This document shows positions 25,270 to 36,500 of a stretch of 64,000 nucleotides of DNA, piece by piece. Origin of the DNA: Gerris lacustris (lineage: Eukaryota; Arthropoda; Insecta; Hemiptera; Gerridae). How positions within the stretch are numbered: position 1 is the first letter of the stretch; each line of letters begins with the position of its first letter. The stretch is taken from positions 62,123,307 to 62,187,306 of the forward strand of contig OX578276.1 of the NCBI GenBank assembly GCA_951217055.1, in the 5' to 3' direction. The position numbers were made by a program, and so were the translations under genes. Under the pieces are notes generated by a model. It was given only the letters and a program-made list of their open reading frames with translations. It was not told the DNA's origin and did not search any database.

Positions 25270-25416
25270 TTTTTAAAAGAATTTTAATTTTTAAATTAAA
25301 TCAAATTATAATTATTATTAACAATGGGAAATAGACAGAGAAAAATAGACCCCTGCACCGGGACTCGAACCACGGGCCTCTATATTTCCGTTACAGTGCT
25401 CTGACCAACGAAGACA
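25270..25416 (-). repeat. tRNA-derived SINE fragment within the hAT element
   Basis: The minus strand has a D-loop-like TCGTTGGTCAGAGCA, a B-box-like GGTTCGAGTCCCGG, then TATTTTTCTCTGTCTATTTC and a tail containing AATAATAATTATAATTTG. The same tail occurs at 50500-50535. The acceptor stem does not pair, so it is not a working tRNA. Confidence 0.65.
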
Positions 25417-25799
25417 TTTTAATACAAACTTAAAAATAGTAATTGTAAAATAATAAAAGGTGTGCACCTAATCATGGCAGATTAAATAGATCAAGTAATA
25501 GCAATTATGCAATATTACTTCACATCTATAATAAACTGTGTCATTTTTTCAATAGTTGTGAAAAACATGTTTTCTTAGGGGGGGGGTCATAATATAAAGT
25601 TTAGTCCAAAATGGGACATTGAAATTTGGGAAGGTGGTCGAGCTATTGTAGCCCCCCGACGAAAGTGGGGCCCTAGCAAAAATTTGATAAAGAAAAACTT
25701 TAGATTAAGTTTTCGGACATTATTGGTAAAACTGCAACTGCGCTACTTGGCCCACCTATTTCATACTGCCCGATTTACTTAATTTTTTTTAACTGTTTC

Positions 25800-26320
25800 T
25801 TTTTACAGAATTTGAATTCGTTATATAGCGGTTGGGAGATATCTTTGGGTATATTTTGACTTTTTTAAAAAATAAGAAATGCAAAATTTAAAAAAGTATA
25901 CATACATTTGTATCCTACTCCTCGGCAGCTTTCATTTGATACCCAACTCAAAATTAAAAAAATATTGGGCGCACTTTAAATTTTCGCGCACAAAATTGTC
26001 AATTTTTAAAAATTGGGGATGCACTCCCGGAATTTTCATTGCCCTACAATAAGGTATAACCATGAATTATTTAAAAATTTTAGGACCAGCCGTAATATAG
26101 TGGTTGGGGGGGGGGGATTTTGTTTGGGTATATTATGATTTATTTAACCAACAAGGAATGCAAAATTTAAGAAAGCAAATATATATTTGTAACTTACGAT
26201 TCAGCAGCTTTCATTTGATACCTACTCGAAACTTTAAAAAAATATAAATTTTTGAGTTTACCACATTTTTGCGACTTGCGCATGCTCATATTTAATTTTT
26301 AACTTCTTCCCGAGAAAATA
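25800..26320 (+). repeat. repeat family D, two diverged tandem units
   Basis: Each unit of about 260-280 bases contains CCGTNATATAGNGGTTGGG, GGGTATATT, AGGAATGCAAAATTT, CAGCTTTCATTTGATACC and an ACTCGAAA/T-rich A-run. Units begin near 25812 and 26082. The same two-unit arrangement occurs at 35930-36500, ending at a shared TTGCGCATGC. Confidence 0.8.
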
Positions 26321-27513
26321 TAAACTTAAAAAACTACAAAATCATCATTAAATTATTTTATCTACTTGCGGCAGCAAAATGAGGCATTATTGAACTGATT
26401 TCGGGCAGAGAAATGTGATTTTACAGCCTAGGCGGTAAAATGAGGAAAAATTTTAATGGCTAGGCAGCAAAATTTTTACTTTTATAATGTTGGCAATGAC
26501 AGTTTATACTATTATCTCTATCTTATAACATTATATATATTATAGTTTAATAAGTAATATTTAATAAATAAACGTTTTTATAATAAAATAATTTGTTTAT
26601 ATTTGTTAATTCTGTTAAATAAGTTCAATGAATAGTAGATCTTTAATTAAAAAAAATAGCGGAGTCACTGGCCACACTGCAGCTTCATGTAAACATCCAA
26701 CATCCATATTATTGTTGAAGTCATTCTAGATTAGACTAGCTACTTTTCTTGATTTATCCTAGTTACTTCTTTTCTTTTAAACAGAAGAATATATCTTTAA
26801 TACTATTATTAATTTGTTAGTAAAAATATAAATAAATATTTTATATTGCGTGCATTATTCATTCAGAAGTTATGTATGTTATGAACGTGTGTTTTGTATT
26901 TTGTTGTTATAGCATCACTTTGTTATTCACAATTTTTATTATTCCCAAGCTTCATACTTGATTTCTTTATCAACATTAATTATAGTTAATACTTATGTTA
27001 TCTTATTAATATGACACATAGTAATTAACTATGCTATACTAATAAAGATAGTATTTAAGCAGTTTAATTTTTCTGCCGCCGGTAGATAAAATATTGTATG
27101 CAACAGCAACAAGGCAGCAAAGGAAACATTTCTGCCTCGTTTATTCATAGCATGTCCTCGCCTTCGGCTCGGAGGCTAATCAGTACTTCGGATACTACTT
27201 CGGAGGCTAAAAATAATGATAATAAAAATGAAATATTTCTTTAAAAAAAATTTAAAGGTGGGCTAATTTTCTTTTGGGGCCTCGGGGGGTCTAATTTTCT
27301 TCCAGGGGGGGCTAATTTTCTCCCAGGGGGGGCTATAGCCCCCCCTGGGAGAAAATTAGGATCGCCACTGATAGACCTAGAACCTCATAGATGAAGAAAT
27401 TCTTTCTTTACTAAAGTATAATTTGAAATGTGGTAGCATACCAACACAATTTTTAAATAATACTTTCTTTGTTAAATATTATTACTTTATTAAATATTAC
27501 TATAACTTATAAT

Positions 27514-28550
27514 ACAGGGTGGTCCAAAAGTCTCCCCCCCCCCTCTTAACTTTTGAACGGTTGGAGATAAATTAATGAAACTTGGGGGATCTCTACCATA
27601 CAAAGGGAAGTTTGTTTTCATGCAATCACCTAGTAGGGGCAACCACCCACTTTGCCCCCAGGCCACCCAACTTCATAATTTCAAATTGGAGTGTATATTT
27701 TTGATAGCACATTTGGATTCTACAGTGAAAAATAATAAACTTTTACTTGAAACTATTTTTTCTATTTCCAATATTTTTCCCCCTACGGGGGGGCAAAGAT
27801 AGCAAAATTACCCTTCAGAAATAGAAAAAAAATAACACTTAGATCGTTATAAAAACGGTTTGAAATAAAGTAATGGAATTTGGGGGGATCTGTACCATGT
27901 AAAAGGAAGTGTGTACCATCCACTCGCGTACTAGGGGCAACCACTATTTGGCCCCCAGGCGCTGAAATCTACCATTTTTATACCTTTGCCCTGTATAGGG
28001 GGCAAAATATTGGAGATAGAAAAAAAAGTTTGAAGTAAAATATTTTTGTTTTTTGCCGTAGAATCTAAATCTGCAATAAAAAATATACATTCCAGGTTAA
28101 AATTTTGAAGTTAGGTGGTCTGGGGGCAAAATGGGAGGTTGCCCCTATTGCGTGATAGCATGAAAACAGACTTTCCTTTACATGGTACGGATCCCCTAAG
28201 TTTCATTAATTTATCTCTAACCGTTTAGATTTTACAACGTATTATCGGAAGGGTTATTTTGCTATCTTTGCCCACCTATTGGGGGCAAAATATTGGAAAT
28301 AGAAAAAATAGTTTCAAGTAAAAGTTTATTATTTTTCACTGTAGAATCCAAATGTGCTATCAAAAATATACACTCCAATTTGAAATTATGAAGTTGGGTG
28401 GCCTGGGGGCAAAGAGGGTGGTTGCCCCTACTGGGTGATTGCATGAAAACAAACTTCCCTTTGTATGGTAGAGATCCCCCAAGTTTCATTAATTTATCTC
28501 AAACCGTTCAAAAGTTAAGAGGGGGGGGGGAGACTTTTGGACCACCCTGT
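27514..28550. mobile_element. fold-back element, 1.04 kb, high-identity arms
   Basis: ACAGGGTGGTCCAAAAGTCT at the left is mirrored by AGACTTTTGGACCACCCTGT at the right. The outer parts of the arms (27575-27802 and 28262-28489) are almost identical and give nearly the same peptide on opposite strands, which reflects symmetry and not coding. ATAAT flanks both sides (27509-27513 and 28551-28555), though the AT-palindromic context leaves the exact TSD length open. The middle (27800-28260) holds a second, more diverged pair of the same unit, so the structure has nested symmetry. Confidence 0.92.
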
Positions 28551-28555
28551 ATAAT

Positions 28556-29874
28556 ATTAATATAGCTTATTTAGTTGCCTCGTTTTTGCCCCCGGTTATA
28601 AATTAAATGATATTTAATACATTGTATTAAAAGGTCATATTAAACATCCGTATCCTTACATTTATCAGGATATTTTTAATATATATTTTTTTTTAATATT
28701 AATTTATACATGTTGTTGTATCAAGTTATATTTATATATTTTTTTCTCTATTATAAATCTTTTTAAATAAGTATAAAATTTTAGTATATCAAATTAATAG
28801 TAGGAAGTTGTAAAAGACCAGTCTGCTCTTTGTAAAGCATTCCTTCCTCTTTTGAAATGTTTATATGCAAGGATGATTTTTTGTGCAGTTTATTTATGGA
28901 TGGTTAGTGAGTAGATATTTAAAAGGCAAATGAGAAGACTCCTTGACATCTATTCTAGGAGATAAAACTGTTAAATATCTGTACTGACCGTCTCACGTCG
29001 TTAGCCGCGGTTTTTTCCCCTCTTCAACGTCTCTCTTGATCCAGGTTTAATTTCTTTAAGCCCTTCCTTTAAGTAATATGTAAATATGTTTTGAGATTGT
29101 CCGATATAATTAGATTTAACGATGTTGTGGTCTAGGGTGCGATAGGCTGCGGTCAGGGCGTTGTCTAATAAAAAACCTTGATCAAGACCTTTCCTACCTC
29201 AGCATGTAGCGTTGCGTTGCATCTAGCCTCTTCTACGCGTCCTTTTCCATAGTTTGCCTGCGTATCCGATTTCAACATACTGGTTTGTCCAAGCTTGTTC
29301 TATATTTAAACTCATCTTATTTTCCTCACTATAAAACCAGTTCTTAAGGAATCCCGTAGATTATCTATTCATATTGTAAATATAGATATATTCTTATAGA
29401 ATTCATAAATTCCGGACGATGTTAAATGCATGATATATTGATATTGATTTTAAGGACCTACACTGATTTTATACGAGGAGGTAGAATTCCTTGCCGAATC
29501 CCTGTATATATCCTATTTTGTTTTGGGATTTTTCATCTTTTTTGTCTCAATTGTTTTTACAAATCTTTTATTTGTTGTTAAATCTTTTCTTTTATTGTTT
29601 TATTTAATCTTTTCTTAAATGATTTTTTCTTTTATATATATAATTTTTTTTTTTTTTTTTAGGAATAAATAATTTCTATTCTTAATAGTAATCTTAGATT
29701 TATTTAAAATTGCTTGTGATACCTGGAAATAAAAAGACCTATTCAGTGGCCAAAGTAGGGGACATCCCCGTCATTCTGTGGACCAGAACATTCTCTTGAC
29801 TAGTCTAGGGAGCATGCTAAATCGGTGAGCTGTGAGGGAATATGGAACATAATATTTTGACAGTCTAAGATAAT
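28556..29874. other. AT-rich DNA, no gene seen
   Basis: A more complex stretch at about 28970-29300 is unrecognised. A 15-base T-run followed by AG lies at 29645-29662. Confidence 0.6.
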
Positions 29875-30176
29875 GCTTCCTTAGTTAAGGAACAGATTAA
29901 GCAGGACTTTAGATGGCTTCTGGGGCTTAGCAGACCTAACATTATAGTTTTGGTTGGTATCTTGAATTGTAACTACCGTTACCTTTGGAAATATTTAGCT
30001 CTGTTGAACATAGAAGAGGACCCCCAGTATATGTTGGTTTGGAGGAGGCTGGCTTACTACTTTATACGATATTGCGAAGGGTGTGGGAGACTGAACTTAC
30101 AAAACGTGAACTTCAGGAAGAGAAGCTCGAGTCAATGAGAAGGCAAGAATTCCCCGTTTTTTGTAATCTTCCCTAG
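29875..30176 (+). pseudogene. decayed 3' end of a non-LTR retrotransposon (region after RNase H)
   Basis: One frame reads RWLLGLSRPNI followed by VLVGILNCNYRYL and LALLNIEEDPQYML. This matches the C-terminal region of insect jockey/I-type elements, where a LVGxLTGHxxL segment precedes a Cys/His cluster (EDPxCxxC). The expected Cys residues are lost or out of frame. A neighbouring frame (29985-30176) continues with GLEEAGLLLYTILRR, so at least one frameshift is present. No reverse transcriptase domain lies upstream, so this is a 5'-truncated, mutated copy. Confidence 0.6.
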
Positions 30177-31874
30177 AAGGTTTAATGGGATGTTTAACAG
30201 ATCTTTGTGATAGTTTTTGTCCTAAGCCACTCCACATTTTAATCATAGTCCTAACTATGAATAATTTGGATGAAATATTATTATAAGTTGTAATAAATAA
30301 ATTCTAGAGTAATATATTTAATTCCAAGTAGGCTTCAGTTCTTTTGGATTTTGAAACGTTTATCTGCTTATTTTATATTTACTTGACCTTTTTGATTGTC
30401 AAAACCGATCTTGATGGCGGAGTAATTAAACTATTATAATGTGGGAAATATCAAATGAGATTTTAAGAAATGATAAATTTAATCTTTTTCAAGTTTAAAG
30501 TTTTAAAACTTTACTCCAATCGATTCCCTTAGGATAAATCCAAGATTTAGGATAAAGTCTGCTTTCCAAGTCAGGGCTCGTGCCAAATCAAGATATACTT
30601 CTAATACCGAAAAGCAGTTGCTTTTGCCAAACAAAACTTCCACTGTTCATCTATTTTTTTCTACAACTACTCTTTTAAATTATCTCGGGGATCTTTTTCT
30701 TTGTAAAAAAAATATATATTTGTAAAATGGATTTTATTAAAATATCAATCTTCAAATTAGTTCAGAATTGTTCTCTCTTCGATGAAAATGATCTTATTCG
30801 GAAGCATGGCAAGTTTAATCGTCCTTTCGTGCCCTGCTCTCAAAATTAAAAATCAGGCAAAAGCTCAGACTTTATTTTTCTATCCTTTTGGGAATAGGTA
30901 ATTTCGCTCTCTCGTGGCACGAGGCATAATGTATAGCAGAAAATAGATTTACATTAACAATATTCGAGTCAGCTATTCAATATTACATTAACAATATTCA
31001 CCAGTTATTCAATATTTGGTGATACAAAATGGTAATATTTCCGTACTAGTTTATTCACTGTTGGAACCTCGGTGACTTCAACCCAAGTATACAGTGGTTA
31101 AACTGGGTGCGGTTCCAAGACACTTAGACTAAAAACATTTCATTACTTACATAAAGCAGTTAGTATACCCTGGTTAGACCCAGTCGTTTCTTCAGAATGA
31201 TCTCCATTTAGGTAACACATAGGAAAAGTACTGAAACTAAATACAGCACTGGTTTATAATTTAATAGTTGTAGTAGAGAACTCCCGACTGCCACTGTGCC
31301 TAAGTTCGGCTGATAATAAATGCCGTCTACTATTTTATTAAAAGCCTTAACAATAACTGTCAACTTTATTTCTATATGTACTTAATTGATATAATTCGAT
31401 AATAGTTACATAATATACATGTATTTTTGTTTAAATTTTGTCTTCTAATTCAACTAATTTCAATTGCTCATTAAGTTTGAATACTTTATACCTTAACATG
31501 ATAACTATGTATAAATACTAATTTTATCCTTATAATTTGTATATTTTCGATTATAAAATACCATAAATTGTAAACATTTTATCTAAGCCATGGATTACAT
31601 TAAATAAAACACACCTTTTTAATTCATTATGAAAAACAATGTTTCAATGACTTGTTAGGTGAAAACCACTTTATGTTTTTAGTGTAATCTATTACTAGAT
31701 TAAATGATAATTCTGTGTTTTGTCCGTATGGGTGAGTGATTGCGTCGAAAGCATTTTCCTGTTGATGATGCATTTTCCTTTCTCTAACTCCTGTGTGGAA
31801 ATATTTACTGTATAGGATATTTACAAATCACTTAAAATCTATATTATGAAATAGAAATTTAATCCTGTGTATTG
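30177..31874. other. AT-rich DNA, no gene seen
   Basis: A local duplication of about 35 bases (TTACATTAACAATATTC...TTATTCAATATT) occupies 30951-31018. There is no gene. Confidence 0.65.
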
Positions 31875-31924
31875 AGCATGACACTAAGTTTTCTTTGCAC
31901 GATCCGGTTTCTTAGTGTCATGCT
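31875..31924 (+). other. perfect 14-bp inverted repeat with 22-base loop
   Basis: AGCATGACACTAAG (31875-31888) and CTTAGTGTCATGCT (31911-31924) can pair exactly. The stem is shorter than usual for a microRNA precursor and no pairing extends outside it. It could be a small structured RNA, a binding palindrome or chance. Confidence 0.5.
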
Positions 31925-34535
31925 AAGTGAGAAGGATCTTCAAAAAATCTGAGAAATTATTTCACTTTTTGCATGTAATTTGTTCTGTCTTATTTTCTCT
32001 CTTAGTCGTTACTTTATAAGTCTTCCATTTGTCCCAGTTTTATTTAAAATGGGGTTGCCTCTATATAAAGTGATTTTTATTTCACTCTTTTCGTTTTTAA
32101 CAATATCCAATTTTTGGTCTTCTTGACACCGCAATTAATTTATCCTGTTTTTTATCCTAGTTCCATTTTGTTCCTTAAGTTTGCCTTTTTTTCACAGCGA
32201 TGTCTTGTATCGTCTTGTAGGAAAACACTCTATAAGATAGCCTGAATTTTTATCAATATTACCTCTTTATTAAATAAACACATTGAGCCGATCGGACAGA
32301 AGTTATTGCTGGATACGAGGTCAGGTAGACATTTTTTGTCGTAATAGGTTTTTATGGATCAGTTGATAGCAAGTGCCTTCACAAGATGTAAAATATAAAT
32401 TCGAGAAATATCTTCATCTTTGCCTTAGCTTCACCCAACAATTTACTTGACTTTTTACCAATTTCTTTCTTCCATATCGATTTTTCGTAACATATTTTTA
32501 CTATACCTACTAAATGTACATTTTATCATCTTTCTTTCATGGGAAAGAATTCTATTTGTTTCTAACTTATTTTACGTACAAATTTTATATTTCAACACTA
32601 AGTTGTTACTCTTAATGAAATATGAACAGTATATTGAATAATTTAGTTTCTGTTTTATATAAGTTTTAAGATTAAACTTTTTGACTTTTAATTTTTATAT
32701 AATTAAACAATAGTAACTCTTGTGAGAGGTAAGGATTAAACTTAACTCCGCATTAAATCCCTTTTGAAATAAGTCTAATTAGTGGAAGTTTTTTTTTTGT
32801 TTGGAATTAATTTGGGAAGTATATTATCCGAGTCAATACTAGTTCCAAGGTGGTAAGAATAAGCTAATTGTTCTCACAGGTATAAATTAGTTTAACGTTT
32901 TTACAAGGATAGTAGCCCTGAGGCTGTAGCCTTGTGTAGTTTATAAAAGGCCGTGACAAGAAAGGATAACATGTCGCTGAGGAAATGAAGTTATCTCGTA
33001 TTACTAAATCTATTTTTGAAATAACCGAAGCTGTGTATATTTCATTCAGTTATTCTTAGACATCTTACTTCTGTTTTTCTTCATTTATGATTATAATACT
33101 AACTTGATTTCGCCTTTATTAGGAATTAGTTGTACTCATTTAAGAAGTTTACAACAGCTATCTCAAAAATACAAAAACGGAAATCTTGCCGCCGAAATAT
33201 AATTATTCTTAATTATACTTAAATTCTTAAAGGTATTTCTCGTGAATCCTTAATTATTGGATACCTTTTTCACTTACTCCATTTGCTTCTCTAAATATTG
33301 AATTAAAGTTTTAAATTAATTTATTTGCTGCACATGCTGCATTATTGCAGCATGTATGCATCATTTGAGTTTTACTGAATGGAGTCGTTTGAAAGTAAAT
33401 TTCAAGAAGAAATAAACAGTGTGAAGTTTGTTTCAGAAGTAAAGTGTATCTCATGGCCACTTTAATTGCAGTTTTTATTTAGTTGTTTAAGCTCACAGAC
33501 ACATTCATTCTTTCGTTCAAAGAATATTTGTGCTAGGTTTCGTTGATTATCAGGATCAATATATATCGCACACTAGTAAAAACGTATATTCATTTTAAAT
33601 CTAATTAATGGTAGTAGACCTGTCAAAATAATTTTTAATCTAATTATGCTTTCTAGTCTGTGATATTTACATAAACTACCGGTTAATAGCTTCACTTCTG
33701 ATATTTTGGTCTGATATCCTGGCTGTTCCCAAATCATGGGAGTGTGATAAACCTACTTTGTACGTACTAGTTTATATAAATTACAAAATTTGCAATTACT
33801 AGGAGCACTGAGTGACACAGTAGTGGCAGTGTGTGGATTTAGTTTCCTCATTTGCATATTGCTTTGTGTTGCTTTTTCAAATGTAGCCAAACTGTTTTGG
33901 TGAAACCTCAACCTCAACCGTTGATGAAAGATTAAATTCTGAAATCTTGTCAAAAGTATTAAAACGCTTTTCACTAATACGAGTATATTTTTTTATGTTC
34001 TACTATATCAAAGTATACTATAACCTCACGAAATGGTCTTAATTTTCATTAGAAACGATGGAACAGTTCAATTCCTTGGTTTCCTTCTACAAACTTCTTA
34101 TAAGGACCGTCCAAAGTGATAGTTATTATCAACTTGAATAAGTAGATGAAAAGTACATGATACAATATTTGTGAGTTATTATTAGACCTTATGAATATCT
34201 TATCTTGAAATTTGCATGGAAACATGTAGGAATAACTCAAATTAATGTTTTATTTACTGGAATCCTCTTAACTTTTAATGGTTGTTTGGGAAGATATAAA
34301 TGGTCTAAGTTTCCTGGCACGTCGACCTCTTTATGCCCCGTTACTTTTATCTTCTAGTCCATGACATTGAAAACTATCTAAAATTTAACTCTTTTCACTC
34401 TTGAACTCCAATTATTTTATTTTTCTAAATGGTTTTGTCGAAAACTGCGATTATAATCGTATGATTTACACAAATTACTAGTATCTATCTTATTCTTTCA
34501 AGTACTTAATAGTAAGAAAATTATATAAATAAAAA
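31925..34535. other. AT-rich DNA, no gene seen
   Basis: A TGCTGCATTATTGCAGCA palindrome lies at 33336-33353. Nothing else is recognised. Confidence 0.65.
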
Positions 34536-34775
34536 AAAAAGTACCCGTTTTGCTAAATGAACCTAATGCAATTAATTTAGCAAAATCGGTACTTGTGTCT
34601 TGTTCAATACAGGACGGTAGGGTATCTGCCACTTCACACATCCATCTGATTTGATTATCAGTGCACAAAAATCCTATCCTTCCTGGGATTCGAATCATCG
34701 CCTCATAAGTCGGATTAAATAACCTTTGATTCAGTTTTAAGTTTGAGAGTCGCTAACTACTCGGCTACATCGGTT
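34536..34775 (-). mobile_element. tRNA-headed SINE, about 240 bp
   Basis: On the minus strand the element starts CCGATGTAGCCGAGTAGTTA, a good A box of a tRNA-like head. A B-box-like GATTCGAATCC follows about 85 bases downstream, with an enlarged insert between the boxes. A tRNA-unrelated body follows (GTGCACTGATAATCAAATC, CCTGTATTGAACAAGACAC), ending in GGGTACTTTTTTTTTT, a Pol III-type terminator. No protein is encoded; the 66-codon frame at 34498-34698 is incidental. Whether this is the same family as the elements at 0.2 and 25.3 kb is unclear because the bodies differ. Confidence 0.65.
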
Positions 34776-35859
34776 TTCAGCTGCTTATTAAAGCATAATA
34801 TGATATAATGTTTAATTATATTTTAAAATAAAGAGGCCTATAAAACCTAATAAATAACTACTCCATTTCTGTAGTATAATGAAACATATTATTTTCTATC
34901 AAAACATAGAGCAACTAAACATAAATAACGCAGGATAAATAACGTTTATTTATTATTAAGAAGGTTTATTAATAGTTAAATTAATAATTATGATTTTTGG
35001 AAGTGTCAACAAATTGGTGAAAGTTAATTATGTAGAACATTTTTACAAATAAATAACTAAGCAGCATACACGATTAGTCATAACCTCGGTGGATAGGATT
35101 GTCCCGTTCGATTTTTATCTCTTGGATAGAGTATCATTCTTTAGTTTGTGGAGCTATCAGTTCGATATTGAAGAAGAGACCATATGGCCTTTGGAAGGGG
35201 CAGATCCCTTGTAAGTTGCCTTATATCTTTACCTTCACTAACCATATAAACCTGTTCCTGACTCACGCGTTCTCTTCTTAGATTGCTCCAACGTGACTGC
35301 CGGCCGCCGCTTATCTCCTTGGCTACCTCGTTGAAATACCGTTTGATTTATGCTTCTTCACTGAGGCATTTGTGAATTGAATGCACTGCTAGTTCACCTT
35401 TTATGCACTATCATTTCTTTGAGATTCAGCCAAGAAATAATTGTAATTCGTTTTTTTCGTTGTATACCTTAATGAAGTAAAACCAGTTAGTTTATTTAAT
35501 CTTAGTTATTTCTAAACCTTATTTAAATTTAAAAAAAAAAAATCATAGTGAACAAGGTCTTTTGGTTGAGACACAATTTAAAGAAAGATAACTTTTATTT
35601 GAAATAATTATTTTATAATACCACTCTTTTATTAACTAACTATTTGTAAATTTGAAACTACCTTTTTACCCAATTTGTACAATATACACACACACTTACA
35701 ATTCGTAGTTCAATCGATATTAAATTGTATGTTATTCAACTAATGATATACAACAAGAATTTATGAAAACGTTATAAAATAATAAAATCACAGTGAAATA
35801 CTTTTTAGGGTTTTGTAGATGATAAAGCATACCCGTTATAAAATAAGGATTTATTTCTT
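34776..35859. other. AT-rich DNA, no gene seen
   Basis: A G/C-richer stretch at 35095-35345 includes GACTGCCGGCCGCCGCTTAT and is unexplained. It shares words such as CTTACTCACGCATTC-like TGACTCACGCGTTCTCTTCT with 39655-39680. Confidence 0.5.
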
Positions 35860-35900
35860 CGATCTCAAGGGTCCCGGGTTCGATCCCCCGAGGGGTGACA
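35860..35900 (+). repeat. tRNA T-arm-like fragment
   Basis: GGTCCCGGGTTCGATCCCCC followed by GAGGGGTGACA looks like the T arm and 3' acceptor strand of a tRNA. No A box or matching 5' half lies upstream, so it is a fragment or a SINE remnant next to repeat family D. Confidence 0.5.
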
Positions 35901-35929
35901 ATGTTTTTTATCGGTAATAACGAAAAGAT

Positions 35930-36500
35930 AAATTACATTCTTAAGGAAATTTTTATCGCCCCTCAATAAGGTATTAGCAAGAATTACTTCAACATTTTAG
36001 GACCATCCATTATATATAGTGTTTGGGAGGGGGGGATTTTTAGGGGGTATATTTTGACTTTTAAACCAATAAAAAATGAAAAATTTAAAAAATCAAATAT
36101 TTATTTGTATCCTACTCTTCAGCAAAATCATCTCAAAATTTTTTTAAAAAAAATTTTGGGCCCACTCCAAATTTCCGCGCATAAAATCGGTAATTTTTAA
36201 AACCTAGGAATGAACTCCCGGTGTCATGGAACAATGTCATCGCCTCTTTATAAGGTATTAGAATGAATTATTTCGAAATTTTAGGACCACCCGTTATATA
36301 GTGGTTGAGGGGGGGGGGATTTTTTTTTTTTTTTTACCCTATAAGGAATGCAAAATTTAGAAAAGCATATATATATTTGCTTCCTCCTCTTAAGCAGCTT
36401 TCATTTGATACCCCACTCGAAAATTAAAAAAAATAAAAATTTTGAGTTTACTACATTTTTGCGAATTGCGCATGCGCATATTTAATTATGAACTTCTGTA
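35930..36500 (+). repeat. repeat family D, two diverged tandem units
   Basis: This is the same unit order as 25800-26320: ATTTTAGGACCANCC near 35996 and 36280, a G-run, AATGAAAAATTT / AATGCAAAATTT, CTTCAGCA and TTTCATTTGATACC, ending TTGCGCATGCGCATATTTAA. The duplication therefore predates dispersal of the family. Confidence 0.8.

Larger units (their letters stand above)
24681..27370. mobile_element. non-autonomous hAT element, 2.69 kb, with 8-bp TSD
   Basis: The ends CAGTGGCGATCCT and AGGATCGCCACTG are exact inverted repeats. Both are flanked by ATAGACCT (24673-24680 and 27371-27378), the 8-bp duplication typical of hAT. G-rich subterminal repeats GGGGGGGCTAA lie next to both ends, three or four times at the right end (about 27280-27335). 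No transposase frame is visible. The interior is a mosaic: a tRNA-like SINE head at 25352-25416, two diverged units of repeat family D at 25800-26320, and AT-rich DNA. It probably grew by capture or by later insertions. Confidence 0.93.

Noticed and set aside
25352..25416. Possible functional tRNA gene
   Set aside because: The acceptor stem does not pair, the T stem has mismatches, and the segment continues into a SINE-like tail.
27575..28489. Two nearly identical 75-residue frames on opposite strands
   Set aside because: They arise because the two arms of the fold-back element are inverted copies. There is no coding signal.
34498..34698. 66-codon minus-strand frame
   Set aside because: It overlaps a tRNA-headed SINE and includes its T-run terminator.
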